Source of the DNA: Sphingomonas sp. 28-66-16
GTDB taxonomy: Bacteria > Pseudomonadota > Alphaproteobacteria > Sphingomonadales > Sphingomonadaceae
Assembly (NCBI GenBank): GCA_002281485.1
Contig: NCGF01000007.1
Location: 1-64,000, forward strand
Length of the DNA stretch: 64,000 bases
Direction of reading: 5' to 3'
The notes under the pieces are model-generated. The model was not told the DNA's origin. It did no database searches and saw nothing but the letters and a program-made list of their open reading frames with translations. Positions 37,125 through 46,546 of the stretch are shown in pieces. The translations under genes were made by a program, and so were the position numbers. Each line of letters opens with the position of its first letter. Position 1 is the stretch's first letter.

Positions 37125-37565
37125 ATGCAGGTCGATTTCTACCATCTGACCGTCCGCCCGCTCGACCGTGTGCTGCCCCGGATCGCCGAGAAGGTCGTCG
37201 AGGCGGGCGGTCGGCTGTTGATCGTCGCCGACGATGCCGGCCGGCGCGAGATGCTCGACAAATTGCTGTGGAGCTATGCGCCCGACAGTTTCCTGCCGCA
37301 TGCTCAGCTCGGCGCGGGGGATGACGCCGCCCAGCCGGTGCTCATCGCCGGCGACGTCGTCGCCGCCAATGGCGCGCGGAACATCGCCATCGCCGATGCG
37401 CGCTGGCGCGACGCGGCGCTCCAGTTCGACCGCGCGTTTCACTTTTTCGACGACGAGGCGATCGTCGAGGCGCGCGCCGCGTGGCGGGCGCTCGCCGATG
37501 CGCCCGGGGTCGAGCGGCGTTACTGGAAACAGACCGAAACCGGCGGCTGGGAACAGGCCGCCTGA
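37125..37565 (+). CDS. holC: DNA polymerase III chi subunit
   Basis: HolC of 146 residues, the clamp-loader accessory subunit that contacts single-strand binding protein. Family features are VDFYHLTVRPLDRVLPRIAE, RLLIVADDAGRREMLDKLLW and the SSB-contacting segment SFLPHA, then QPVLIAGD. The C-terminus (ERRYWKQTETGGWEQAA) is typical. The ATG at 37125 is preceded by GGAGAAGACG. It lies between pepA and ndk on the same strand. Confidence 0.93.
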   Translation: MQVDFYHLTVRPLDRVLPRIAEKVVEAGGRLLIVADDAGRREMLDKLLWSYAPDSFLPHAQLGAGDDAAQPVLIAGDVVAANGARNIAIADARWRDAALQFDRAFHFFDDEAIVEARAAWRALADAPGVERRYWKQTETGGWEQAA

Positions 37566-37649
37566 CCGCTGCTTGCAGGAACCGATGGCCGACGCTAAAG
37601 GCTCGCGCGATCCCTTCCCCCACACCCAAGCACAGGAACCGCACCAGTC

Positions 37650-38072
37650 ATGGCCGCGACACGCACCTTTTCGATCATCAAGCCCGATGCCACCCGCCGC
37701 AACCTGACCGGGGCCGTGACCAAGATGCTGGAGGAAGCCGGGCTGCGCGTCGTCGCTTCCAAGCGCATCCACATGTCGCGCGACCAGGCCGAGGATTTTT
37801 ACGGCGTGCACCGCGAGCGCCCGTTCTTCAACGATCTGGTGAGCTTCATGATCTCTGGCCCGGTCGTCGTGCAGGTGCTCGAAGGCGAAAATGCCGTGCA
37901 GCGCAACCGCGACATCATGGGCGCGACCAATCCGGCCAATGCCGAGCCGGGCACGATCCGCAAGGAACTCGCCGAATCGATCGAAGCCAATTCGGTGCAC
38001 GGCTCGGACAGCGAAGAAAACGCCGCGACCGAGATCGCCTTCTTCTTCAAGCCCGAAGAAATCGTCGGCTAA
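37650..38072 (+). CDS. ndk: Nucleoside diphosphate kinase
   Basis: Ndk of 140 residues, which equilibrates phosphate among nucleoside di- and triphosphates by a phosphohistidine intermediate. The catalytic histidine is in [10 protein letters not shown] (His117). [17 protein letters not shown] and [13 protein letters not shown] are conserved. It is downstream of holC with an 84-base gap containing no obvious terminator. Its stop overlaps the stop of the convergent phosphoesterase gene by 4 bases. Confidence 0.97.
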   Translation: MAATRTFSIIKPDATRRNLTGAVTKMLEEAGLRVVASKRIHMSRDQAEDFYGVHRERPFFNDLVSFMISGPVVVQVLEGENAVQRNRDIMGATNPANAEPGTIRKELAESIEANSVHGSDSEENAATEIAFFFKPEEIVG

Positions 38073-39532
38073 GGATTGGCCCCGATACCGGCGCCTTTCT
38101 GCCGAAGGCGCCGGGCGGGCTTGCGCAGGCGTGGCTTGTTGGCGTCGACGCAGCCCTGATAGGGGGTCGCCGACAGCCGATCGAGCGCACAGCTGAAATA
38201 GAACCAGCTGCCCGGCTTGCCCGCGGGCGACGGGTTCCCCGAGGCATAATATTGCCCGTAGAGCGCGCGGGTCGCCGGATCGGCGATCGTCTTCGCCGCA
38301 AGCTGCTGCGCGCTCGCGGCATCGTAGCGGGCGAAGCCATAAGCCTCGCCGAAGCTGTATTCCTTCGCCCAGACCGCCGGCGTGCCTGGCCCGGTCGTAC
38401 CGAAATTCGCCTGGGTGGTGACGGTGTAATCGATCGCCGCGCCGGTCGCCGGATCATAGCTGAAAACGGTGAATGCCGGGCGATTGCCGTTATAGGGGCT
38501 CACCGATGGCGCCATCTTGATCGCGAGATAGGGCGTCGAATCCGCCAGCACACGGAACTCGTCCATATGCGTGTGCCCGGCAAAGCCACCGACCAGCAAA
38601 TCTTTATATTGCGCGGTAAGGCTCTCGAAATACGATAGATAGCTGTCCGACGCCGTCCACAGCGGCGACGGCGGATCGGTCGGTTTGCTCGATGCCGAAT
38701 AGCCGTCGATCCCCGGCGGGATGTGCATCAAGAACGTCACATGCCGCCCCGACGCCTGTTCGGCCGCGAGCGTCGCGGTGAGCCATTGCAGCTGGGCGGT
38801 CGCCGGATCGGGCGCTCCCGGGGCGCACTGATTGACGTATTTGCGCGACCAGAACACGCTCAGCACGACGAAATCGAGATTGGCGACGGTCGGGTGCGGC
38901 ACCAGATAATAGCCGCCCTTGTCGAAATCGCTTTCGGCGCCGGGCGCGGCGTGGACGAGCGGCAGATCGTCGCCGACACCGGCCAGAATGTCGGCATCGG
39001 GCGTCAGATTGTAATCGCCGCACGCCGAATCGTTGTTGCCGAGCGTCGCGACCAGCGGAACCGCGGGAAACGCTTCGGCGATCATCAGATTGACGAAATC
39101 CACCGTCTTGACGGTGAAGGCCTTTTGGGTGGCCGGATCGGCAATATAGCCCTGCAACTGGGGGACGAAACCGTGCGACAGATAATCGCCCGTGTAGACG
39201 ATGTAGTCGAACGGCCCGGCCGACTGAGCGGCCGCGAGTGCCGATTTGAGCAGCGGATAATTGGTATCCTGTTTGCTGCGGCTGGGCAGGGCCGGCGCGG
39301 CCGATGCCGCGAAGATCGCCTCCCACTGATCGACGGGGGCGTCGTTCAGCTTCGCGAACAGCGTCGGATCGGCGAAGGGGTCGAAATGGATGTCGCTGAG
39401 CTGGAGAAATTTGCCCTGGACGGCGGCAGGGGGCGACGCCGGCGCCGCATCCATCTGCGCCTGCGCGGGTACCGATAGCGTCATCGCCGCCAGTGCCCAT
39501 GACAGGCTTCGCATCAGGTCGGCGAAACGCAT
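38069..39532 (-). CDS. Exported acid-sphingomyelinase-like metallophosphoesterase
   Basis: A 487-residue calcineurin-like phosphoesterase. A signal peptide ([17 protein letters not shown]) is followed by all five metal-site blocks: [46 protein letters not shown] and [15 protein letters not shown]. The GNND in place of GNHD and the long insertions are the pattern of acid sphingomyelinase-like phosphodiesterases rather than purple acid phosphatases. Four or more cysteines (SACGDYN, NQCAPG, FSCALD, QGCVDA) suit an exported, disulphide-bonded protein. The natural substrate is unknown. GAGAGGGGC precedes the ATG. It lies 153 bp after a small membrane-protein gene on the same strand. Confidence 0.88.
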   Translation of the reverse strand: MRFADLMRSLSWALAAMTLSVPAQAQMDAAPASPPAAVQGKFLQLSDIHFDPFADPTLFAKLNDAPVDQWEAIFAASAAPALPSRSKQDTNYPLLKSALAAAQSAGPFDYIVYTGDYLSHGFVPQLQGYIADPATQKAFTVKTVDFVNLMIAEAFPAVPLVATLGNNDSACGDYNLTPDADILAGVGDDLPLVHAAPGAESDFDKGGYYLVPHPTVANLDFVVLSVFWSRKYVNQCAPGAPDPATAQLQWLTATLAAEQASGRHVTFLMHIPPGIDGYSASSKPTDPPSPLWTASDSYLSYFESLTAQYKDLLVGGFAGHTHMDEFRVLADSTPYLAIKMAPSVSPYNGNRPAFTVFSYDPATGAAIDYTVTTQANFGTTGPGTPAVWAKEYSFGEAYGFARYDAASAQQLAAKTIADPATRALYGQYYASGNPSPAGKPGSWFYFSCALDRLSATPYQGCVDANKPRLRKPARRLRQKGAGIGANP

Positions 39533-39685
39533 GCCCCTCTCCCCGGTGGTCGCGGCGCCCCATGTCGGCGACCGGCGGCGAAATCGATCGCCGCGCCGCC
39601 CATCGAACCGCGCGGCGGAAGCTATCCTTCAACGGCGGGCGGGTTCAACGGCTGCCCGGTGAGATGCACCCATAACGGCGCCAGC

Positions 39686-40297
39686 TTACCGAGGGCCGAT
39701 CGCCGACCAGCGCGCGTCGATCGCCGCCTGCGTCGCGCCCTTGCGTTGATGGAGCATCAGCCCTTTCAGCCGAAAGGCGCGGCCTTCGATCAACCGCCCC
39801 TCGGTGCGCCAGACGAGATCATAGACGGCGGTATCGCTCAGATGCCGGTCGCCATCCCAGTAATCGGCGGTGATCAGCACCGGCAGCCGGCCCTCGCGCG
39901 TATCGGGGCCCTTGTCGGTCAGTTTGAGCAAGGGATCGGCGATCCATTTGCCGTCGATGACGGGATCGAGGCTGATCGTGCGGGGTCCGACGCCCAGCGC
40001 GGTCGGGAAGGCGATCGAGATCGCTTGCAGGCTGTGCGCCGCATCCTTCACCACGAGCCGCTTGCCGCCGGCTTCGGGCGTTGCGGTGAGCAGGATCGCG
40101 GCACGCGCCTTGGCCTCGCTCGCCTTTTCGCTGCGGCGCTCGGTCTCGTCGGCGCGCCGCTCGGCCCAGCTGCTCCACAGCGCGAGCGCCGAGATGATCA
40201 GGCCGGCGATCGCGACGATTTCGCCGAGCGTGACCCAGCGGCGGCGAATCGCGGCAGCTTCGGCCTTTTCGGCGGGGGTGTCGGGCACGTCGCTCAT
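39686..40297 (-). CDS. Single-pass membrane protein of unknown function
   Basis: A 203-residue protein with a charged N-terminal cytoplasmic stretch (PDTPAEKAEAAAIRRRW), one membrane segment (LGEIVAIAGLIISALALWSSW, about residues 23-43) and a short coiled coil (ERRADETERRSEKASEAKAR). A C-terminal domain of about 120 residues, probably periplasmic, follows. I recognise no named family; homologues appear in sphingomonads as hypothetical proteins. The ATG at 40297 overlaps the stop of the YjbR-like gene by 4 bases, so it belongs to the purM-purN-yjbR run. The order suggests convenience of expression rather than a role in purine synthesis. Confidence 0.7.
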   Translation of the reverse strand: MSDVPDTPAEKAEAAAIRRRWVTLGEIVAIAGLIISALALWSSWAERRADETERRSEKASEAKARAAILLTATPEAGGKRLVVKDAAHSLQAISIAFPTALGVGPRTISLDPVIDGKWIADPLLKLTDKGPDTREGRLPVLITADYWDGDRHLSDTAVYDLVWRTEGRLIEGRAFRLKGLMLHQRKGATQAAIDARWSAIGPR

Positions 40298-40671
40298 GCC
40301 TCGCGGTCGTCGAGCAACCGACGCGGGGCGATCAGCGACCAGCTGTTCGCGATCCGGTCCGCCACCCGCTCCCAATCGGTATCGGGCTGGTCGAGCCGCA
40401 AGCCGATCCAGCCGCTCGGGCCGAGATAGGGTGGAATGAAATAGAAATCGGGGTCCAACTCGACGAGCATCGCCTGCTCCTCGCGGCCGCTGGTCTTGAC
40501 GTGCACGGCAGTGATCCCGTCGCCGTGATGATCATGCCAGAAATAGGCGAAGAATTTGCCCTTGAGAATGAAGAAGCCCGGCGAGCCATGCGACAGGCGC
40601 TCGTCGGTTTCGGGCAGCGCGCGGCAGATCGTGCGCACGCGCTCAAGCTCGATGGCGGGGTCGGGACTCAT
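40294..40671 (-). CDS. MmcQ/YjbR-family protein
   Basis: A 125-residue protein of the MmcQ/YjbR (DUF419) family, a CyaY-like fold with suspected DNA-binding ability. The pattern RTICRALPETDERLSHGSPGFFILKGKFFAYF, then PDFYFIPPYLGPSGWIGLRLD and VADRIANSWSLIAPRRL, is characteristic. The start at 40671 overlaps the purN stop by 4 bases (ATGA), and the downstream membrane protein overlaps it by another 4. Function is not established in the family. Confidence 0.85.
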   Translation of the reverse strand: MSPDPAIELERVRTICRALPETDERLSHGSPGFFILKGKFFAYFWHDHHGDGITAVHVKTSGREEQAMLVELDPDFYFIPPYLGPSGWIGLRLDQPDTDWERVADRIANSWSLIAPRRLLDDREA

Positions 40672-41237
40672 CGCGCGGCAAAGTCTGCCAGAACGCGCGG
40701 ATAAAGGCGATGCTCTTCGGCGAGCACGCGATCGGCGAGCGTGTGGGGGGTATCGCCGGCGCGGATCGGCACGCTGGCCTGGCCGAGCACCGTGCCGCCA
40801 TCGAGTTCCTCGGTAACGAGATGCACCGAGCACCCCGCCACCGGGTCGCCCGCTTCGATTGCTCGTGCATGCGTATCGAGACCCTTGTATTTCGGCAGCA
40901 GCGAGGGGTGGATATTGATGATCCGTCCGCGCCAGCGCGCGACAAAATCGTCCGACAAAAGCCGCATATAGCCTGCCAGCGCGATGATCTCGACGCCGGC
41001 CTCGATGAGCGCGGTGTCGAGCGCAGCTTCATAGGCGGGCTTGCCGATACCCTTGGGCGAGAGCGCCCAGCTGGCGAGCCCCCGATCCCTTGCCCAGCCA
41101 AGCCCGGGCGCATCGGGCTTGTCGGAGGCGACCAGCGCGATCGTATAGGGGCAGTCGGGTTGCCGCGCGGCATCGACCAGCGCCATCATGTTCGATCCGC
41201 GCCCCGAAATCAGAACGCCGACGCGTCTTCTAGCCAT
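40668..41237 (-). CDS. purN: Phosphoribosylglycinamide formyltransferase
   Basis: PurN of 189 residues, transferring a formyl group from 10-formyl-THF to GAR in de novo purine synthesis. Seen are [19 protein letters not shown] at the N-terminus, [16 protein letters not shown], and the catalytic stretch [21 protein letters not shown] with the conserved Asn and His. The aspartate near [18 protein letters not shown] completes the site. The ATG overlaps the purM stop by 8 bases, as in most purM-purN pairs. Confidence 0.96.
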   Translation of the reverse strand: MARRRVGVLISGRGSNMMALVDAARQPDCPYTIALVASDKPDAPGLGWARDRGLASWALSPKGIGKPAYEAALDTALIEAGVEIIALAGYMRLLSDDFVARWRGRIINIHPSLLPKYKGLDTHARAIEAGDPVAGCSVHLVTEELDGGTVLGQASVPIRAGDTPHTLADRVLAEEHRLYPRVLADFAAR

Positions 41238-42348
41238 GATGCGTGGCCGACCAGGCCGCGCGCGCGCCCCAGTGATCGGCGGGCCCTTGAACGGTGCAGC
41301 CGCGCGCCCCGGCCTCGATTCGCCCGATCGTGAAGACTGTCTCGCCGGCTGTCGTGAGCGACGCCGCCACGCCAGACGCCGCGTCGGCGGCGACGATCGC
41401 GACCATGCCGATCCCGCAGTTGAAGGTGCGTGCCATCTCTTCGGGCTCGATCGCCCCCTGCGCCTGGAGAAACGCCATCAGCCGGGGCTGTTCCCAGCGC
41501 GCGGCGTCGATCGTCGCATGGGTGTCGGCGGGGAGCACGCGCGGCACATTTTCGAGCAGCCCGCCCCCGGTGATATGCGCGAGCCCCTTGATCCGGCGCT
41601 CGGCGAGCAGCGGCAGCAGGCTCTTCACATAGATCCGCGTCGGCGCCATCAGCGCGTCGATCAGTCTGATGTCGATGTCGAACAGCGCCGGTCGATCGAG
41701 CTTCCAGCCCTTGTCGGCGGCCAGTCGGCGGACCAGCGAGAAGCCGTTCGAATGCACCCCCGACGAGGCGAGGCCGAGAATCACGTCGCCCGGCGCGATC
41801 GCGGCACCGGTGAGCACCCGGTCACGCTCGACCGCGCCGACGCAGAAGCCGGCCAGATCATAGTCACCCTCGGCGTACATGCCCGGCATTTCGGCGGTCT
41901 CGCCGCCGATCAGCGCGCAGCCTGCCTGCAGGCATCCTTCGGCGATCGAGGCGATCACGCGTTCAGCGACGGCGGGCACCAGTTTGGCGGTGGCGTAATA
42001 ATCGAGGAAGAACAGCGGCTCGGCCCCCTGGACGATCAGATCGTTGGCGCACATCGCGACGAGATCGACGCCGACGCCGTCATGCGCGTCATGCTCGATC
42101 GCCAGTTTCAGCTTGGTGCCGACGCCGTCGTTCGCCGCCACCAGCAACGGATCGACGAAACCCGCCGCCTTGAGATCGAAAAAGCCGCCGAACCCGCCGA
42201 GTTCGGCGTCGGCGCCCTTGCGGCGCGTCGCCTTGGCGAGCGGGCCGATGGCGCGCACCAGCGCGTTGCCGGCGGCGATCGAAACGCCGGCCTGGGCATA
42301 GGTATAGGGCGGGGTCTGGGGGGGCGAGTCCCGGTCGGTGTCACTCAT
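41230..42348 (-). CDS. purM: Phosphoribosylformylglycinamidine cyclo-ligase
   Basis: AIR synthase of 372 residues, closing the imidazole ring with ATP. The family sequence is clear: [75 protein letters not shown] and [18 protein letters not shown]. The ATG at 42348 is used; upstream ATGs would overlap the divergent DUF2066 gene region. It begins the purM-purN-yjbR-membrane-protein unit and is divergent from the DUF2066-hdaA-ppk1 unit, an order conserved in alphaproteobacteria. Confidence 0.96.
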   Translation of the reverse strand: MSDTDRDSPPQTPPYTYAQAGVSIAAGNALVRAIGPLAKATRRKGADAELGGFGGFFDLKAAGFVDPLLVAANDGVGTKLKLAIEHDAHDGVGVDLVAMCANDLIVQGAEPLFFLDYYATAKLVPAVAERVIASIAEGCLQAGCALIGGETAEMPGMYAEGDYDLAGFCVGAVERDRVLTGAAIAPGDVILGLASSGVHSNGFSLVRRLAADKGWKLDRPALFDIDIRLIDALMAPTRIYVKSLLPLLAERRIKGLAHITGGGLLENVPRVLPADTHATIDAARWEQPRLMAFLQAQGAIEPEEMARTFNCGIGMVAIVAADAASGVAASLTTAGETVFTIGRIEAGARGCTVQGPADHWGARAAWSATHHG

Positions 42349-42411
42349 CTTGAGCGGCCTAGCCATATCGCGCTTGGATTTCCACGCCTGCTTCGCCAAA
42401 AGGGCGCCGAC

Positions 42412-43707
42412 ATGGCCAATGCTCTCCTATCTCGCGGCGCACATTCGGGGCGGGCGTCACGCTTCCGTCGCGGTTTCGGCGCCGGCCTGGCGCTGCTGTC
42501 GCTCGGCGTTGCCGGGTCCGTGGTGGCGCAAATCGATGCTGCCGACCGGATCATCACCCCGCGCGTCGATGGCGGGAGCTTCGAAGTCGGCGGGATCGAC
42601 GTCGATGTCACCGCCAAATCGGCGACGGCGGCGCGCTATGCCGGCTGGCGGGTCGCGCAACGCAAGGGCTGGCAGATGCTGGCGAGACGGATGGGCGGGC
42701 GGGTCGGCTCGCTGTCCGATTCGGCGCTCGACGGGCTGGTCTCGGGCATCGTCATCGAGAATGAGGAGATTGGCCCGACCCGCTATGTCGCTCGGCTCGG
42801 GGTGATGTTCGATCGCAGTCGATCGGCCTCGATCCTGGGGGTCGCGGGCACGATCACCCGATCGCCGCCGATGCTGATCGTGCCGATCGAATGGTCGGGC
42901 GGGGCGCCGGTCGCCTTCGAGCAACGCAGCGATTGGCTCGAGGCCTGGGCGCGGTTTCGCACCGGTAACAGCACGATCGATTATGTCCGGCCTGCGGGTA
43001 CCGGCCCCGATGCGCTGCTGCTCAACGCCGGCCAGATCAATCGACCGGGGCGCGGCTGGTGGCGGACGGTGCTGACGCAATATGGCGCGTCGGACGTGCT
43101 GATCCCGATCGTCCACCTCTATCGCCAATGGCCCGGGGGCCCGATCATCGGCGCATTCCAGGCGCGCTATGGGCCCGACAATCACCTGCTCGCGAGTTTT
43201 TCGCTGCGGGTGGCCAATGGCGACGCGCTGCCGGCGTTGCTCGATGCCGGCGCCAGGCGAATCGACGAGGCCTATCAGCGCGCGCTGAGTGCGGGGGTGC
43301 TGCGGGTCGATCCGGGCTTGCTGGCGCGCCTTCCGACGACGGAGGCGCCCACCGACGAAACCGACGCAGCGACGCTCGCCGAGGATGCCGTCGACACCAC
43401 CAGCGTCAGCCCGACAAGCAGCACCGTGACGGTTCAGGTCGACACGCCCACCGTGGCCGCCATCGGCGCCGCCGAATCGGCGCTTCGCGGCCTGCCGGGG
43501 GTGCGATCCGCCGTCACCACCAGTCTCGCGCTGGGCGGCTTGTCGGTGATGCGCGTCGGTTATGAGGGCGATGTGTCGCGGCTCGCCGCCGCGCTCGAGG
43601 CGCGGGGCTGGCAAGTGACGATCGGCAGCGGCGCGATCCGCATCCAGCGCGCCCGTCCGCTGCTGCCGCCGCCCAATGTCCAGCCGGAAAACGCGACCCA
43701 GGGATGA
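42412..43707 (+). CDS. DUF2066-type exported protein upstream of hdaA
   Basis: A 431-residue protein that I assign to the DUF2066-like group by its position and general pattern. An N-terminal signal or anchor ([20 protein letters not shown]) is followed by a domain with [21 protein letters not shown], then [20 protein letters not shown] and [21 protein letters not shown] Thr/Ser-rich linker (about residues 310-345) leads to a C-terminal ferredoxin-like domain ([20 protein letters not shown], then [20 protein letters not shown]). No enzymatic motif is evident. The ATG at 42412 is at the conserved place, divergent from purM. It overlaps hdaA by 4 bases. Confidence 0.7.
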   Translation: MANALLSRGAHSGRASRFRRGFGAGLALLSLGVAGSVVAQIDAADRIITPRVDGGSFEVGGIDVDVTAKSATAARYAGWRVAQRKGWQMLARRMGGRVGSLSDSALDGLVSGIVIENEEIGPTRYVARLGVMFDRSRSASILGVAGTITRSPPMLIVPIEWSGGAPVAFEQRSDWLEAWARFRTGNSTIDYVRPAGTGPDALLLNAGQINRPGRGWWRTVLTQYGASDVLIPIVHLYRQWPGGPIIGAFQARYGPDNHLLASFSLRVANGDALPALLDAGARRIDEAYQRALSAGVLRVDPGLLARLPTTEAPTDETDAATLAEDAVDTTSVSPTSSTVTVQVDTPTVAAIGAAESALRGLPGVRSAVTTSLALGGLSVMRVGYEGDVSRLAAALEARGWQVTIGSGAIRIQRARPLLPPPNVQPENATQG

Positions 43708-44339
43708 GCCAACTCGCCCTGCCGCTCGCCTGGCCCGACGATCCCCAGGAAGCCGAGTTTCTGCTCAGCACGTCGAACGCACAGGCCGCGCAGCATCTGC
43801 GGCGCGTCGGGGCCTGGCCGGTGATGTCGTCGATCCTCGTCGGGCCGCGCAAATCGGGGCGGAGCCTGCTGGCGCGGATTTTCGCCCGCCAGACCGGGGG
43901 CACGATCATCGACGACGCCGAGCGCCATCCCGAGGCAGCGATCTTCCACGCCTGGAATGCCGCGCAGATGGACCGGCGGCCGTTGCTGATCGTCGCCGAT
44001 GCGGCGCCACCCGTCTGGAAGATCGGGCTCCCCGATCTCCGCTCGCGGCTGGGGGCAACGCCCTCGGTCCGGATCGAGCCGCCCGACGATCTGCTGATGC
44101 AGGCGCTGTTCGAGCGCGCGTTCATGCGGCGCGGGCTCGATGCCCGGCCCGAGCTCGTGCAGTGGCTGCTGGCACGGGTCGAGCGCAGCTATGTGGCGAT
44201 CAGCCGTACCGTCGACGCGCTCGATCAGGAGGTTCTGCAACACCGCAAGCGCTTGTCGATCCCGCTCGCCCGGGCCACATTGGCCTCAGCCGGGCTGATC
44301 ATCGACCGGCGCGCCGAATCGGGTGAAGCATCGTCATGA
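43704..44339 (+). CDS. hdaA: DnaA regulatory inactivator (HdaA/Hda)
   Basis: A 211-residue DnaA-related AAA+ protein without the DNA-binding domain. The first residues contain QLALPL, the beta-clamp-binding motif of Hda. The P-loop is GPRKSGRS (residues 47-54), with Arg where the usual Lys stands, as in E. coli Hda. The Walker B-like strand is LLIVADAA. Hda bound to the sliding clamp makes DnaA hydrolyse ATP after initiation, preventing re-initiation; HdaA does this in Caulobacter. It overlaps DUF2066 by 4 bases upstream and ppk1 by 4 bases downstream. Confidence 0.93.
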   Translation: MSQLALPLAWPDDPQEAEFLLSTSNAQAAQHLRRVGAWPVMSSILVGPRKSGRSLLARIFARQTGGTIIDDAERHPEAAIFHAWNAAQMDRRPLLIVADAAPPVWKIGLPDLRSRLGATPSVRIEPPDDLLMQALFERAFMRRGLDARPELVQWLLARVERSYVAISRTVDALDQEVLQHRKRLSIPLARATLASAGLIIDRRAESGEASS

Positions 44340-46510
44340 ACCGTCCCGCGCATATTCCCGAAGTCGACGACGACGATCTGTTCGTGCAGGGCGCGGGCGG
44401 CGATCGCTATTTCAACCGCGAGCTTTCGTGGCTCGCGTTCAACCGCCGCGTGCTGGAGGAGGCGTGCAATCCGGCCCATCCCTTGCTCGAGCGGCTGCGG
44501 TTTCTGTCGATCTCGGGGTCGAACCTCGATGAATTCTTCATGGTGCGCGTTGCCGGGCTGAAGGGCCAGCAGCTTCAGGAGGTCGATCGGCTTTCGGTCG
44601 ACGGGCTCAATTCGAGCCAGCAACTCGCGGCGATCGTCGCCGGCGCCGATGCGCTCGTCGAAAGCCAGCGTAACGTCTGGCGCGAGCTGCGGCGCTTGCT
44701 CGCCGATGCGGGAATATCGGTCCTCAGCTCGCGCACGATCGACGAGGCGCTGACGGTCGACGAGGTCGCCTGGCTCGAAACGCAGTTCCGCGAGCAGATC
44801 TTTCCGATCCTGACGCCGCAGGCGCTCGATCCGGCGCATCCGTTTCCGTTCATGCCCAATCAGGGGCTGGCGGTGATGTTCGATCTCGTGCGCCTGTCCG
44901 ACGAACAACCGATCCGTGAGCTGGTGATGCTGCCCGCGCCGATGCCGCGCTTCGTCCGGCTGCCGGGCGAGCAGGCGCGCTATGTCGCGGTCGAATCGCT
45001 GGTAAAGCGCTTTTCGGAGCTCGTCTTTCCGGGCTATCGCAAGGTCGGCGCCGCCGAATTTCGGGTGCTGCGCGACAGCGACATCGAGATCGAGGAAGAG
45101 GCCGAAGACCTCGTTCGCTATTTCGCCAACGCGATCAAGCGCCGCCGGCGAGGCAGGGTGATCCGTCTCGAGCTCGAATCGGGCATGCCCGAAGTGCTGG
45201 GCAAGCTGCTGCGCGAGGAGCTCGGCGGCAGTGATGCCTTCGTTACCGAAAGCGGCGCTTTCCTCGGCGTCGGTGCGTTCGAGGCGATCGTCGACGAGGA
45301 TCGGCCCGATCTCAAATTTCCGCCCTTTTCGCCGCGCTTTCCCGAGCGGATCCGCGAATATGGCGGCGATTGCTTCGCGGCGATCAAGGCGAAGGATATC
45401 GTCGTCCACCACCCCTACGAGACCTTCGACGTCGTCCTCGCCTTTCTAAGGCAGGCAGCGAGCGATCCCGATGTGGTGGCGATCAAGCAGACGCTCTATC
45501 GCGCGGGCAAGCAGCCCGCAGTGATCAACGCGCTCATCGCGGCCGCCGAGGCCGGCAAGTCGGTCACCGCGGTCGTCGAGCTCAAGGCCCGGTTCGACGA
45601 GGAACAGAACCTGCTCTGGGCGTCGGCACTCGAACGCGCCGGCGTGCAGGTCGTCTATGGCTTCATGGAATGGAAGACCCACGCCAAGGTATCGATGGTC
45701 GTGCGCCGCGAAGGCGGGCAATATCGCACCTATTGCCACTTCGGCACCGGCAATTATCATCCGATCACCGCCAAAATATACACTGATCTCAGTTTCTTCA
45801 CCGCCGATCCTCGCATCGGGCGCGATGCGGCCCAGATGTTCAATTACGTCACCGGCTATGTCCAGCCGAGCGACATGCAGCTCGTCTCGCTATCGCCCCG
45901 CGACTTGCGCGCCCGGCTCGTTGCGCTGATCGACGCCGAGATCGCCAATGCGCTCGCCGGCAAGCCGGCCGCGATCTGGGCGAAGATGAATTCGCTGGTC
46001 GACCCTGCGGTGATCGAAAAGCTGTATGAGGCGAGCAATGCCGGGGTCGAGATCGAGCTGATCATCCGGGGCATTTGCTGCCTGCGCCCCGGCGTGCCCG
46101 AGATGAGCGAGCATATCCGCGTCAAATCGGTGGTCGGCCGTTTTCTCGAGCACAGCCGGATCTGGTGCTTCGGCAACGGCAAGACGCTGCCCAACGATGG
46201 CGCCAAGGTATACATCTCGTCGGCCGACTGGATGCCGCGCAATTTCGATCGTCGAGTCGAATATATGCTGCCGATCGAGAACCGGACGGTGCACGATCAG
46301 ATCCTCGATCAGGTGATGGTCGCGAACCTGATCGACAACGAACAAAGCTGGGAATTGCAGGCCGATGGCAGCTATGTCCGGGTCGAACCGGGGACTCGCC
46401 CGTTCAACCTGCATCGCTATTTCATGACCAATCCGTCGCTGTCCGGGCGCGGGGCGGCGCTCCAGAACAGCGGATCGGTGCCGACTCTTTCGCTGCGGCG
46501 GCGTCGATGA
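44336..46510 (+). CDS. ppk1: Polyphosphate kinase 1
   Basis: PPK1 of 724 residues, polymerising the gamma phosphate of ATP into inorganic polyphosphate. The N-terminal helical domain (YFNRELSWLAFNRRVLEEA) is followed by the head domain and two phospholipase D-like catalytic domains. The phosphorylated histidine is in YCHFGTGNYHPITAKIYTDL and the second active-site histidine in LEHSRIWCFGNGKTL. Near the end VYISSADWMPRNFDRRVEYM is typical. It overlaps hdaA by 4 bases and is followed by ppx after 36 bases, so synthesis and breakdown of polyphosphate are encoded together. Confidence 0.97.
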   Translation: MNRPAHIPEVDDDDLFVQGAGGDRYFNRELSWLAFNRRVLEEACNPAHPLLERLRFLSISGSNLDEFFMVRVAGLKGQQLQEVDRLSVDGLNSSQQLAAIVAGADALVESQRNVWRELRRLLADAGISVLSSRTIDEALTVDEVAWLETQFREQIFPILTPQALDPAHPFPFMPNQGLAVMFDLVRLSDEQPIRELVMLPAPMPRFVRLPGEQARYVAVESLVKRFSELVFPGYRKVGAAEFRVLRDSDIEIEEEAEDLVRYFANAIKRRRRGRVIRLELESGMPEVLGKLLREELGGSDAFVTESGAFLGVGAFEAIVDEDRPDLKFPPFSPRFPERIREYGGDCFAAIKAKDIVVHHPYETFDVVLAFLRQAASDPDVVAIKQTLYRAGKQPAVINALIAAAEAGKSVTAVVELKARFDEEQNLLWASALERAGVQVVYGFMEWKTHAKVSMVVRREGGQYRTYCHFGTGNYHPITAKIYTDLSFFTADPRIGRDAAQMFNYVTGYVQPSDMQLVSLSPRDLRARLVALIDAEIANALAGKPAAIWAKMNSLVDPAVIEKLYEASNAGVEIELIIRGICCLRPGVPEMSEHIRVKSVVGRFLEHSRIWCFGNGKTLPNDGAKVYISSADWMPRNFDRRVEYMLPIENRTVHDQILDQVMVANLIDNEQSWELQADGSYVRVEPGTRPFNLHRYFMTNPSLSGRGAALQNSGSVPTLSLRRRR

Positions 46511-46546
46511 ACGCGCCCATTTGGCTGCCGGGCGCGTTCTGACCGG

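Noticed and set aside
43704-44339. Degenerate Walker A (Arg for Lys) in HdaA as an oddity.
   Set aside because: E. coli Hda has the same Gly-Arg-Ser ending, so it is usual for the family.
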